The notes beneath the pieces were generated by a model that saw only the letters and a list, made by a program, of their open reading frames with translations, ran no database searches and had not been told where the DNA came from. A program made the translations under genes and the position numbers. A DNA stretch of 64,000 bases from Blasia pusilla (taxonomy: Eukaryota > Marchantiophyta > Marchantiopsida > Blasiales), in assembly GCA_050084515.1 (NCBI GenBank), contig CM114274.1, positions 31,682,001 to 31,746,000 on the forward strand, in the 5' to 3' direction. Of the stretch, positions 22,382 to 40,177 are shown in pieces. Numbering within the stretch: position 1 is the first letter of the stretch; every line of letters begins with the position of its first letter.

Positions 22382-25300
22382 ATGTTGATGGCAGATCCAG
22401 CTGCAAAATGCTGGAATGATGAGTTCATCAGATTAGGGAAGTGGGTTGAGAAGAATGGATACAAAGACCACAATTGGAGGGTGAGGACATGGGATGATGG
22501 AACAGATGTCAGAGGACACCTAGAGTGTTTGGAGTGTAGAGTGAACTATGGGAATGCAGAGAATTCCCAAAATGTGAAAGCTATTGCAAATTGCTTTAGC
22601 AACTTTAGGACAAAGCATCTAGTTAACCCGAAACACAAGGATAGTTTTTGTAAGAGAAGAAAATTGCCTACATCATTGATGGAGCCTAGTGATGTTGTTC
22701 ACAGATCTCATTTTGATCATGGTGAGGCCATCTCTAGAGGACTAGAGATTGTCTCCCAATTGAATGAGGATGTTGGGGGTGATAGGGAGGTGTTCTTTGT
22801 GACACCATCTCCCACAGATCCTCAGTATGCCAATATGTCATACATATTTAAGGTCAGGTGTAGGGTCTGTGGAAAGTTGCATACAGACATGTGCCCAAAG
22901 AAACTGAATTTGGATCATAATTTGAGACAACACATGGTTAGTCGGGATCACTTGGATGCCTCTAAGGTCAAGGAGGCTTCTGTGGAGATTGCATTGAGGT
23001 CTGGGAAGAGAGGAAGACCAAGGAAAGCAGATACTAGGGATCAACACCCATCACAGGGATCAATCCTCAAGTTCTTTACAGGAGATAAGTCCAATGTTGG
23101 GAGCTCTTCAGGGAAAGGTGGGTCAGATCCAGCAATAGATCCAGGACTAAGTTTGCTTTGTTGGGGATTGTGGGATGAAATGGTAAAGTGGAGAGGAGAT
23201 CGGATGGATGTGAAGGCTGTTCTTGATGATCAAGAGGGAGGGGCCTTGTGGGATTGTGAGTTAACTTGTTGTGTACATGTTTACAATCCTACTCTAGAGT
23301 CTATAGTGACCTTTCATGGTTGTTTTAGACACAAGCAATGTGAAAGGTTGTCTTACAATGGTGGCGGGTTTATGAACCTAACGTGTAGTAAATGTGAGTC
23401 AGTAAAGAGATTGGATGATTTCCGTGGTCGGGTGCACAGGGAAGCAGAAGTTGTAGTGCCAAGAGGAGCCAGAGATACCAGTGGGGGGATACGGTTGGAT
23501 TGTCTTACCAAGACCGAGCACAAAAAACACGTTGCAAATTTAACTTCCAAATTCAGAAAGCAACGATGGCTTCTATCACAGTATGCTGCCAAAGTAGGTG
23601 CCTTGAGTACTAGGCGGAGGAAGCTAGAGGAATTGTTAGGAGTAACTACAGATAGGAAGGATCTGAGACTGTTCCTTAGGAATATAGTGAATGGGCATAG
23701 GACTGGAGCATTTGGTGGCAAAGAAGGGTTATGGGATTTCATGCGGATGTTGCTAGAAATCTAACCAGAGGTCGCCAAGGGTTTTAGGTACTGAAGAAGA
23801 GAACCAAAGCCATAGCCCAAGCAATGCTACAATTTGGTGGTAGGCAAGTGGCCCTTTTGCTTTGAGAAGAACTTAGGTGGTCCAAGTCTAAAAACATTGA
23901 AGCGAGATAGAGCCAAGTTACCACCCTTTGAGTTGGATTACAAAGAGATATTCATGGAGGTTGGCAGAATTTGTCTCGCATCAAAGCAAACTCTTGGAAT
24001 TGAAGGAGATGTCCCTGTAATATTTGCAGAGGATGAAACAAGGATTAAGGAGAGGCCCATGTGAGTGTTTGAGATTCAATACAAAAAATTATAAGCGAGA
24101 TTCAATACAACAAATTATAAGCCTTTGAGCAATTTTTTCCTTGTGAATACAAGCTAACATTAAAGAGTCATGGCTGACAGATGGGAGGCCAAGTATGATA
24201 CCTTGATTGGATTTTCTGGGCCCAAAGAGGCACACCAATGTTCATATGGAATGGAAGTACTGGTCGGGGAGGGTGATGAGGGCTACCACAAGATTGTAAG
24301 TACTTTCCAGGGTTATTGTAAAGGCATGTATGCAAGAGTTGTGATTGTAAATCCTCTTCATGAATCTATGCCTAAATTGGCCATCTGTGTTACTGCCACG
24401 TGTAACAAGTTCATTGTAGAGTGGGTGAGACAACAGTGGGTGCAGCTGAAAGAAATGTGGAATGAGTATTGTCGGCTTGATGTCGGGCCGTTATTAGGAC
24501 ATGCTAGTGATGGGGATGCTCGTCGTAGAAAACTAATGATGGAGGATTTTAGGGGTGTTAACTCTACTGCACGTAAGTATAGTGTGGGGTGGGAAGGATG
24601 GCAATATTCTGTCTCTATTCTTCCTAATGGTGATCTGTATGGCTTTGGAGACCAAGATGCACCTCACAATGGGAAGAAAGCAATTAATCCATTAGATAGA
24701 TGCTCAACTACTTGTGTCCTTGGAAATCAACATGCATCTCTGTCATATGTGACAAATGTCTATAACCACTACAAAATTCACGAGCATGGCTTGAAGTGGG
24801 ATGATGTGAATAGGACTGATAGGCAAAATTGGGCTGGGCCTCAACGAATTGCTTCAAAGAGAGTGCAAGCTTGTTTGCAGGATATGTTTGAGAGAATGGA
24901 TGTTCGCCATGACAGAAGCCTAGGGACCCAACTATACTTGGAGGTTTGTGGTAATTACATTGATATTTTCTTCTCACGTAAGCATGACTTGAGGAGTCGT
25001 GTAGTTTTGGCATCTAAAGTGTCGTGGTTCTTTCGACTCTGGAGACTTTGGCTGAGATATGGTGATCATTCGTGAGGGGAGTATAGGATCAGGATGAGAG
25101 AAGAACATGATATCAGTGCAAGCTTTCCATGATATCAACATGTCTTGCCATTTTATTGTATTACTAATGTGTGCTTTCCGTGACAAGTATCCATACTTGC
25201 AAGTTCCATTTCACCTCCTAGGATCTGATTGTTGTGAGATCTTCTTCAGCAAGGTAGGTGGAATGAGTGGCCATGAACGGAACTATGATTTTGGATCTTT

Positions 25301-26546
25301 GTTGGATAGTGCAGTGGGGTTGAATAGACTGGCTGGCTTGGAATTTGGACCAAAAGGATTAAAGATTGGCCGGTCTCATCCAAAGCAAGATCACATGTGG
25401 GGAACTCTCCATCCGTTAGGTATAGGAGAAGATGCTCCTAATCTGTTTGACTATTCATTAATTCAGACCAATGAGATGGTAGTTCATGCCCTTAAAGAGG
25501 GTTTGGATGAAGCAAAATCAATATTGAGCAGGTTAAGTATGTCTCCTAGGTCCTCTTTGCCTACAGGTCAGAGGCGATGGTGGTTGCATCCAAAGATGTG
25601 GAGGCAGAGACGTGGCCTGATTCTGTTGTTATAAATGAGGTAGTTGCATGTGATGACTCTGAGGATTTCGTTGAACATAGACCAACAGTAGGTCCTTGCC
25701 CACCCGAGGAGTCTAGAGTTGATGAAACAGAAATTGATAACCCAATGCAGAGGGATTTCAATAGTCTTGATGCTTGGGAAAGTGATGCACCAACCTCTCT
25801 TGAGTTTAGAGTGATTGGTGAGGACTTGGCTGAGGATGCAGATAACAATCCATCCATAGAGACAGAAATATTGGGACATGAGGTAAGGCATGTATTGGTT
25901 CAGTGCAGAGTGCACAGATGGAGTTCCTTGTCAAATTGTGCCTATTGTGACATTTGAAGGCAAAATATACTACAAGTCCACTTTGGTGAGTGATTGGGCC
26001 TGCAATCCTTTCATTTCTAAAGATAGGCTAACACGGATGTCACAGAAAACATATTACACTACAGGTAAGGTAAAAGAACCAAGTAATCTAGATTGCCCAA
26101 CTTGTTATGTTGACATTGGAAGTGATGTAGCTATTTTGTTTGAGTCTACTACACAAGTTGGACCTTCTACTAGATCAAGTAAGTCAAAGAAGAGAAAACA
26201 AAAAGACTTGGATGAGAACAGAATAGTCCCTAGAAAAGAGTTTTGGTTAGGTCGCATTCTATTCATCAAACAAAAATACGGTAGTCAATGGGGTAGATGT
26301 AGATCTCCTATTGATCTTTTGGACCGACTTGTCCCAAAAGATGGACAGACAGGCAGTGTTTGTCAGATATTGTGCAATTGGTATCGGCGCACAGGTAAGA
26401 GCAACACCTTGTTCACATATGATGCATATGATGGCCAATATATAGACATTGAAATGGTAATTTCAAATGTGAGCTTGTCCATGAAACCAAGTCTTACATC
26501 CAGGATATATGAATTGGATAACAGTGATTTACGATTACATCCGTAG
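22382..26546 (+). pseudogene. Two-zinc-finger, AT-hook, RNase-H-like transposase-like gene, disrupted
   Basis: Long coding-like unit. Frame 1 (Met at 22382, 460 codons to 23764) holds two C-x2-C...H-x5-H fingers (C49, C52, H79, H85; C160, C163, H184, H190), an AT-hook KRGRPRK (209-215) and a further TCSKC. After 23764 the frame shifts, with in-frame TAG and TGA, then resumes to 24060 with PVIFAEDETRI. A clean GT-AG intron at 24061-24180 joins ERP to IWEAKYDTLIGF in phase. Frame 2 (24181-25074) has PLLGHASDGDARRR (about 24490) and GDQDAPHNGKKAINPL (about 24645). After a TGA and shift, 25107-25634 has FHDINMSCHFIVLL and GSDCCEIFFSKVGGMSG. Acidic and basic tails lie at 25577-25957 and 25890-26546. 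The D...D...DxDxxHNxKK...E-FFS order recalls the P-element/THAP9 type of DDE transposase, but I recognise no named family. It is either a decayed element or a gene with more introns than I could place. Confidence 0.6.
24071..24122. repeat. 26-bp tandem duplication inside an intron
   Basis: Two near-identical 26-bp units (24071-24096 and 24097-24122), each starting GAGATTCAATACA, differ at one base. They sit within the 120-bp intron of the transposase-like unit. Confidence 0.85.
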
Positions 26547-27941
26547 CGTGTCGTCTTTTGCCAAGTGATGTGCATGTTATAGTGTGAAGTCATTTTCTGA
26601 GTTTATGATAGGCTAGTTTTGGGAGGGGATAGATTAGGGGGATGACGGCGTGGCCATATGAGCATCCTGCCCATACAGAGGTTCAATTCCTCTCCGTCAT
26701 AGGTGTCATAGTAATGGGGAAAGTGGAAGTTGCACTAAATATTGATACAATGGAAACATGCAGATAATTCCACCTTACATATCATACTATGTTTGGCAGT
26801 GGCTTGGGTATTGCTGAAAGCTTTTGATAGCCTATTATCAAGTGCAACAATACAAGACCTTGTAAGGGTACTTATCTTTACTTTCAAGCCCCTAAACAAA
26901 TCAAGGACACAAATTTACTTAACAAAATATAGGGGTCATAATTTTAAAAAATTGCGATTTTAAAGTAAGTAAGGGGGAGGGAAAAAAAATTCACTTATAA
27001 GTTAGGGGTTTCCGACCCTAAAACGTCGTAGGTGATATAGGAGGTATACATAGAGTGTCCCCCCCAAGATTTGCAGTTGAATCAACAATAAGGGGGAATG
27101 CACTTTTTTTGTCAAGTTTGTGGAAAGAGGATACATTTTGTCAAAGTCTCGATTGTCTAGCAATATGGACAAACATGACTAGGAAAAACTAGGTTAAGAA
27201 AGAGAAAAGAAATTAAGGAATAAATTGACAATGTTAGTGGATTTACAATCATGAAAAGCAAGAGCAGAATATTAAGTGACTATTTCTACTACTAGCAAGA
27301 GAGGACATGAGATTTGAAAAAAGAGCATATGTATATTAAATGTATAAGTTGTATTGTGAGTTAAGATACAACTAAGCCACAAATATTTTATATAGTGAAG
27401 TCCATTATAAAATATTCATAACTTTATGCAATTGCATCTTAAACTTAGAGCTATGCTACAAAGGTTGAGATGGTTGTAAAGTCACCTCAATTTTACAATA
27501 AAAGTCATAGAATACTATTTATAGTTTCTTGTCACTAGTCTAGGTGTTGAAATTTAAGCTTAGCTTTTGATATACATCCAAAAGAGTGATGGATCGTGGG
27601 CGGGGGATATCACAAGTCTAGAACAAAGTGGAATTGCAAGAAATGCTATTTATATCATTAACTTGTAAAAGCATTGAAAAATTAAGGAAAAATTCAAGAT
27701 GTGTACTCTAAGATGAGGTAGTGAATACATAGCCTAACTAAATACAATTGACAAAGAATGTGTTGTCTATGAGTGAAATTTTAATACACTAAAATATTTT
27801 CTCTAAAGATAGCACATTAAAATATAGAACATTATTTTAAATCCTAGGATTGCACAAAAATTATTCGCATTTCCAATGTGAGTACGTTAGGATTGCACAA
27901 AAATTATTCGCATTTCCAACATGAGGAATCAAAGGAACAAA
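26547..27941. other. AT-rich intergenic, tRNA-like relic near left end
   Basis: No gene seen. At 26642-26700 a 7-bp acceptor-like stem (ATGACGG with CCGTCAT) encloses a perfect T-arm-like hairpin (AGAGG, loop TTCAATT, CCTCT) and GTGGCC, but the span is only 59 nt and no proper D and anticodon arms form. The remainder is AT-rich with short frames only. Confidence 0.4.
27845..27920. repeat. Tandem duplication, 44-bp period
   Basis: The segment starting TAGGATTGCACAAAAATTAT occurs at 27845 and again at 27889, with the same 32-bp core. It lies just left of the mini-Helitron. Confidence 0.8.
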
Positions 27942-28152
27942 TCTATATTATTATGGGAGAGTGCCCTTATAAGAAGTGGCACCTCTCCTCATGACATGTG
28001 TCTTTTTGGGCCAATAGGATTCGTTTAGTTTGTATTTTTTCCTCTTAGTTCGTATTCTTCCTCTCACGGGTTACAGGTCGAATATTTTTTCACCATGCTC
28101 TTCTCCGAGTTCGGACGTTTTTTCATCCGTGCATAGCACTGACACCGCCTAG
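27942..28152 (+). mobile_element. Non-autonomous mini-Helitron, 211 bp, both ends intact
   Basis: Begins TCTATATTATTATGGGAGAG after a host A (27941) and ends CTAG (28149-28152) before a host T, as expected for insertion into an AT dinucleotide. The 3' hairpin CCGTGCATAGCACTG at about 28127-28141 lies 7 nt before CTAG. Near the 5' end GGAGAG-TGCC can pair with GGCAC-CTCTCC, followed by TCATGACATGTGTC. No coding capacity. It should depend on an autonomous Helitron such as the decayed one at 55.9-60.9 kb. Confidence 0.75.
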
Positions 28153-30440
28153 TGGCTTCTCATGGGCATCTTCATATGAAATGTCATCTATGGAAAAGTA
28201 AATATAGAGGATATTGACATTTCCCCGAAATTTATGAAGAGCTTGAGCTTAAGAAATCATATTAAAAAAGGTTACCTTCGGAGAATCTCCATATGGAAAA
28301 GCATAATGAAAAACTACTCACCTACAAATCTTCTTACAAGTCCTTTAAACTTTTTGAGCATATGGATGCAAGAATTTCACAATTTGATTGAATTCTTTCA
28401 AGAAAAAAATCGTAGATTTGCAATAATTGTACTACAAGCTATTTGAGAGTCAAGGAAATGCATATGTTTACTTATATTTGCAAATATTATGTGATTGTTA
28501 ACACTTGAAAAAATGAAAAGAATTATTACCATTCAATTTGTGAAGAATTTATCCCTCAAAGTAGCAAGAAAAGAAAAGACATAGGTCCAATATCCAATTG
28601 AAATAAAGGTAATTGGATTTTTTTAATAGGAATTGGGTTTAAAGATGAGAAAACATTTAGGGTTGTAATAAAGAATAAATTACATCCAAAGTTCATATGC
28701 AATATGCGTACTCCTCCCATATTGTGCCATCCAAGTATGTTCAATAAAGCCCATATTCAAATTTTCTTCTCTCTTGCAAAGTTTATCAAAATTAATTTTA
28801 TACTTGTCCTAGAAAATACTTATGAGAGAACCATTATAAGTAAACGATTCACTCTTTCCCAAAAGATCCTTGGAGTTAAAAATCAAAATGATCCATTATC
28901 GTACAATCTTCTATCAGCAAGTCTTAAGTTGCACTAATCACACTCTTAGTACCATGCTTGATTAAAGTAAAGATATCATAATGATGAGACACTTAAATTT
29001 ACCATCTATAATTGTATGAACCCATGTATGTTATCAAGATGCAAGGCTCTTCTTTAAAAGGAAGAACACAAATTCCTTTTTCACATGAAGTCGCCCTTTG
29101 TGCAAAAATTGATTTTAAAACCCGCATCGACCAAAATATTCATTCTATTAACACTAGTCATATTTAAACCTTTAAGATTTAACGCTCTTCCTTAGAAAAG
29201 CAAAAATTTCTTCTTCTTAGGAAAGTTTTGGAAAGATAATGTGAAAAAATAGAAGTATCTTGCACTCATCTTGAAGGACATATGACAAAATGAATCTACA
29301 CTATAATACTTTTCAAATAATGTGAATTATATAACAAGAAGAATTTATATCATTATCGGAGAGTGCCTCTTCATTTTGAGATCACCTCTCTTTTTGACGC
29401 ATATCATTTTTAGCTCATAGAATCGTTTGTTGTCAATGCCAATCAGATCACTCGAATTCTACTATACACTCAAGATGGGCAAGTCAAAACCAGATATGTA
29501 TGTAACGCACAACACCACCAGCTAGAAGCTAGAGCACTACAAGCTAGTGAGTAGGGAATTATGGGAAGCCCCATGAAGTACAAGGAGGGAGTTGGGAAGT
29601 ACAAAGATGGGTTGCAAATAGAACTATTTGGGATGATGAACATGGCCCCCCTTTATGAAATGTTTTTTTTCAATGAAGAAATTTTTTTAAATGGAACCAT
29701 ATTAGTATGGAAGAGTGCTCTTATGCGAGGTGCCATCCCTCATGCTCTTTAGAGTCTTTGATTGGGCTCTAATTGGTGGGGTCTCCCTTCTAACCTCTTT
29801 TGAAATCCGAGAAAGAAGTGAGAGAAACTTGGGATATCCGAAAGGTGAAGAAGAGGTCACTGACCTCCGAAGTCAAGAAAAAAAACGAAGATGCACTTCG
29901 ATAAAAACGAGTGATGGAAAACCCATCGGAAGTACAAAAGAGGGGGACTCAAAGAGTCAAAACCTGAAGGCCACAACAGGACCAGAAAAGAAAGAAGGGG
30001 GCATTCCCCCTAACGCATTTAAACTCACCAACAGCAGAGACAATATCAGCAACAACAAGAGAGCTATGACTACTACTAAGTGGGCCTCTAGCGCGCGTCT
30101 CCATACTGAGCCGCCGCAAAATCCCATTAGTCTGGGCACGCTGCAACGCTATGGAGACCCGCTGCCTACAATACAGAATCGCAGTAGTTAAGGACAACCC
30201 ATTTCTCGAATGGAGATGATGGACGCAGTCCGTAAGGAACGAGTCGAACCTCTCCCCCATAGCCCCATACATCTCTATGGCCGAAGTCAAGGACGAATAT
30301 GTACAACATATAAAAGGAGGAGTATACCGGCCGCTCCCGTAAACTCGTGCTACGGCAGCGGCCGTGACCCCTACACTTAGACATCTACGGCGGCTCGCTC
30401 CATTGCTGCCACGACTGAACGAGGCGGCGACATCATTCTT
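28153..30440. other. Intergenic with Helitron-end fragments
   Basis: No gene recognised. Sequences at about 29345-29430 and 29703-29780 resemble the 5' ends of the mini-Helitrons (GAGAGTGCC...CACCTCTC and AAGAGTGCTC...GGTGCCATCC) but lack clean TC starts and CTAG ends, so they look like decayed copies. The frame at 29715-30191 (158 codons, plus) is Lys/Glu/Asn-rich with no domain and overlaps a long frame on the other strand. Confidence 0.45.
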
Positions 30441-30643
30441 TGTGTGAGTGAGCGTAGGGGGGCCCTTTCACGTCCAGAGGATTAGTTACAGTTATAATAA
30501 GGCTCCCCAGACTCTGTGCTCTGTCCGACCCATACATGCGCTGCGCTGCTCGGCAGGTCCTCTGCGGGCGGGCGGACCTGCGGAACAGGATAAGCTGAGA
30601 CGTTTCGAATGCGCACCGACTGCTCTTTCCGACTTTCTGCGCT

Positions 30644-30736
30644 CGATCGGTAGCTGCGATTGCAGGGCCGGAGCAACTGCGAACTCGCGCGATCGGGAGC
30701 TGCGTTTGCAGGGCCGAAGCAGCTGCGAACTCGCTC
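30644..30736. repeat. Two-copy 46-bp GC-rich tandem repeat
   Basis: Units at 30644 and 30690 share CGATCGG.AGCTGCG, TTGCAGGGCCG and GCGAACTCGC with few differences. They lie 490-580 bp upstream of the spastin-like start codon, in the GC-rich promoter or leader. Confidence 0.8.
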
Positions 30737-31222
30737 GCCGTGCGCACTGCGCAATTCGCCGATCGCTGCCGCACTTCATCGTCCCCGCGACAGCTCCGCT
30801 CGTGCTGCGGCCGACGGACGGAGGCAATTCTGCGGCCCGCCCAGCGAATTCGGGGCCACCAATCGGAATCGGAGCATCGTCCACGGGAAGGAAGGAAGGC
30901 AGGCAGGCAGGCAGGCTGGAGGGATTGAAGGGAGGGGAGGGGAAGAAGGTACGTGTTGCAGAGGTTTGTGATCCTGACGATCCGCTGGTAGGAATAGAGA
31001 GCAAGTTGGGGCAAGGCGAGCGGATATCGGGAGCCAGTGCTGTTGTTGACTTCGGGCGTCGATCGAGGAAAAGAGGAAGACGAGGTAGCGCAGGAGCGCG
31101 GTCGTGGTCCTGATCATCCGTTGTTGCAGTGCATCGAGAGGAGGATTTTGGAATTAGGGCAAGATGAGGTGAGGAAAGCCAGGGGAAGTTTTGTAAGAGG
31201 ATGAATGTAGGGAGTCTTGAGG

Positions 31223-38264
<7,042 letters not shown>

Positions 38265-40177
38265 TATATGGTGAAGGAAAGAAAGACTGCAGGGAAGAAA
38301 AGTGCAGGAAAAAATTATGGAGATGGGAAGTGATTTGATTGCAGCAGAAATCAATCTCGCACTTCTGGCTGCCCAATTGTATTCTGTACATACGAGTTGA
38401 ATCAATTATTGGTGTTTGCTTGGAAACTTGTGTCCCTTTTAAGTGATATTTGGCTTATGCGGTGATTCTGCCAATGTATCTACCCTACTTTGAGAGGTTG
38501 CCCGCACGCATCCCCGTGGTCCTGAAACTCCAGGATTCTATATAGTCTTGAATAAGGGCATGTAGAATTCTGTTACTGATTCAAGTTTCAACCACATGGG
38601 CCTTCAGTGAGAAGTAGAAGGTTGGATCCTCAATTCAAAAAAATCTGTAAAGTAGACTAGCAGAGGTACACAATTTGTTTTCCCAGTGTTTGTTAATAGA
38701 GCAACTACTTGTGCGGACAAACTTTATGTAAATCTACCAGATGCATTAGCTTTTACCATCACTGACTGCCAGGTGTGCAAAAAGGCCCCAAAAGTTGAGT
38801 CACAGCCAATTTGTTGTCAAACTCACTGTGGCATATATGAATGATTGGGTTCCATAGCGCACATGATAACTGCCTATGTGCCTCTTAATGGAGATGAAGC
38901 CTGGCCTCTCCAGAGTTGGGAGTGGTTGGTTCGAAGGAGCAGATGTCAGCACTGGCTTGTAATCAGTGGGATTCAGTCTATTTCTTGGATACTCCCCAAG
39001 TTGATGTATCTCGGAATCTGAAGAATTGGGTATCGTAGCGACTGATGCAGAAAGTATGAAAGTCTAGTAATAGAGCCGGAGGAAGTCTATTGAGGTATGC
39101 CTTCACATCGGTTATTTGTTTTCTTCCACACCTCCTAGTGGTCAATGTGACTGCATGGCATATCGGAATGAAGACTGGGCTCAGCTTTACCATCCAAATT
39201 TACATCGGTGTGTTGGTTGGTGACACTGTAAGTGTTATGGAAAAGTTAAATGCAGATCATTCTTGCTTCCCAGTATAAGTATATCCAATCGAAAGCTTTG
39301 AAAGACACCATTTGAAGCATGCTCCTGGCAGGGCTCAGCTCGAGCCAGCATTCTGTGTAACGCTGACAAGCGCATTTGGCTATCTGGATTATTTCACTTG
39401 ACCACGTCTGTGGGAAATGCATTTTGGTCGTGTTAATTAAAACGTGCCAAGAACATTTCTAACCTCTGAGAGAGTCACATTTCTAACCTCTGAGAGAAGG
39501 TGTCATCATATCTCGAACTAGGCAGAAACACACCGTGCATTTGTGAAACTTTTGAATACTCTAGTTAGTGGAACTTTTTTCTCTCTCATCCTCAGACTTT
39601 CCTCACCCGCAATGAAGAATGCTCTAAAATCAAAGATGACAATTAATCGCAGAAAATTTCAGCTTCAGTAAACCAGAAAGGTGAATTCATCACCTCAGAC
39701 AAACCACATCAACAATTCAACGGCCATGTAGCTAGAAAATTATTCATAATTTCACGTGAGTTGACAAATCAATGTCACAACACACCGAACGCCCTATTAG
39801 TTCTCAGCTGCACATGCCTTAATTTGCAATTGCCTCCCTGGGAGAAAGTGGAATTGACAGCCATTCAATCACAGATGCCAGACATTCATAGAACAAGGTC
39901 ACATGTGTGTACTCATCACACCAACAGTGCATCTTCACCTGGAGCTTCAGATGAAAATTACCATCAAGGTACCCTTTACAACTTGCTGGAAAATTTCTTG
40001 GATACACATTTATCCACGGGCAAAATTTGTCAAGGCGGTCACACAAAGACTCACCAAAACTACTGGCATTGTATGCATCACCATCTTAGGCAATATCTCG
40101 AAGTAAAAATGCCATTTCTCCCCTCCTAAAGAAGAGACGGGCAATAAGATTTGCTAAAATCTAAGACCTCGTTGAAG
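38265..40177. other. Intergenic between two convergent genes
   Basis: This stretch must hold the 3' UTRs of the spastin-like gene (plus) and of the isopropylmalate synthase gene (minus). No other gene seen. A short tandem duplication (ACATTTCTAACCTCTGAGAG twice, starting about 39445 and 39469) lies here. Confidence 0.55.

Noticed and set aside
30433-31117. Several frames of 90-221 codons in both strands upstream of the spastin-like gene
   Set aside because: They overlap each other in a GC-rich leader/promoter with few stop codons by composition; none shows a domain.
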